From: DASSJF01 sp035280345 | GTDB taxonomy: Bacteria; Sysuimicrobiota; Sysuimicrobiia; Sysuimicrobiales; Segetimicrobiaceae | Assembly: GCA_035280345.1 (NCBI GenBank) | Contig: DATEGA010000216.1 | Location: 1 to 22,157 of the forward strand | Reading direction: 5' to 3' | Length of the DNA: 22,157 bases | Shown here: positions 22,033-22,157 of the stretch, in pieces | Numbering within the stretch: position 1 is the stretch's first letter | Layout: each line of letters begins with the position of its first letter | Position numbers and translations under genes: made by a program | The notes under the pieces: model-generated | Told to the model about the DNA's origin: nothing | The model's database searches: none | The model's input: only the letters and a program-made list of their open reading frames with translations

Positions 22033-22157
22033 TTAAGGCGTCCCGGTGATGCGCCGCAGCTCGGTCAGTGTCCGTCCGAGCGCGTCGATTTCCTTGCCGT
22101 AGGCCGCGAAGTCGCCGGCGCGGAGCGCGGCCTGCGCGCGCGCGTAGTGCGCGTTTG
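22033..22157 (-). CDS. UPF0182 family membrane protein, C-terminal end only
   Basis: The - strand frame entering from the right edge reads NAHYARAQAALRAGDFAAYG, then KEIDALGRTLTELRRITGTP, and a TAA stop at 22033-22035. The A-x-x-A-L-x-x-GD-x-x-x-YG pattern with a final leucine-rich helix is what I recall for the end of the large UPF0182 (COG1615) membrane proteins, which have N-terminal membrane segments and a big extracytoplasmic domain. Only 41 codons are visible, so this rests on one motif. The 72 bases between this stop and the cupin stop hold nothing I can identify. Confidence 0.65.
   Translation of the reverse strand, partial: NAHYARAQAALRAGDFAAYGKEIDALGRTLTELRRITGTP

Noticed and set aside
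1..22157. CRISPR arrays, tRNA genes, insertion sequences or attachment sites
   Set aside because: No spaced direct repeats, cloverleaf-like segments, transposase motifs or terminal inverted repeats were seen in either strand; a dedicated covariance-model search was not possible.

Overview
The window is about 70% G+C and densely packed with bacterial genes. I see 18 intact protein genes plus one truncated gene at each edge. There is no tRNA, rRNA, CRISPR array, transposon or integrase, and no gene-free stretch reaches 300 bases. The gene content suggests an uncultivated high-GC bacterium: it has an F420-0:glutamyl ligase next to an F420-type LLM oxidoreductase, a ferredoxin-type 2-oxoacid oxidoreductase, a molybdopterin enzyme and the tail of an apparent UPF0182 membrane protein. 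A Terrabacteria-type lineage (Chloroflexota-like or a neighbouring soil or subsurface group) fits best, but this is inference from gene content only.

Layout. Bases 1-6323 (+ strand) carry a tightly coupled run: korA (5' truncated), korB, a phenylacetate-CoA-ligase-type enzyme and an M20-type amidase/carbamoylase (overlaps of 16, 4 and 1 nt). After a 143-nt gap comes a UraA-like nucleobase permease with a strong ribosome-binding site. Bases 6342-19368 are entirely on the - strand. In transcription order they hold an M20 dipeptidase, a peroxiredoxin, a catalytic M16 peptidase, an M16 partner lacking the zinc motif, an F420-type LLM oxidoreductase, cofE, a secreted two-domain cupredoxin with a likely terminator, a sugar-type solute-binding lipidless lone receptor, an MBL-fold hydrolase, a molybdopterin oxidoreductase and a sarcosine-oxidase-like FAD enzyme. 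An M42 aminopeptidase (+) diverges from this block at 19471. It converges on a 103-residue protein of unknown function (-). mobA, apparently leaderless, and a small cupin follow on the + strand. The right edge holds the last 40 or so residues of an apparent UPF0182 protein (-).

How the genes may fit together. Four peptidase-family proteins (M20, M42, two M16) plus the M20-type amidase suggest peptide and amide scavenging. KorAB with an acyl-CoA ligase could channel the resulting 2-oxo acids or aryl acids to CoA thioesters and reduced ferredoxin. The amidase and uracil-type permease hint at use of pyrimidines or ureido compounds. MobA makes the guanylated molybdenum cofactor that an enzyme like the one at 7556-9598 needs. 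The four-gene run binding protein / MBL hydrolase / molybdoenzyme / FAD oxidoreductase looks like an uncharacterised catabolic module and is the most interesting part of the window. None of these links is proved by the sequence.
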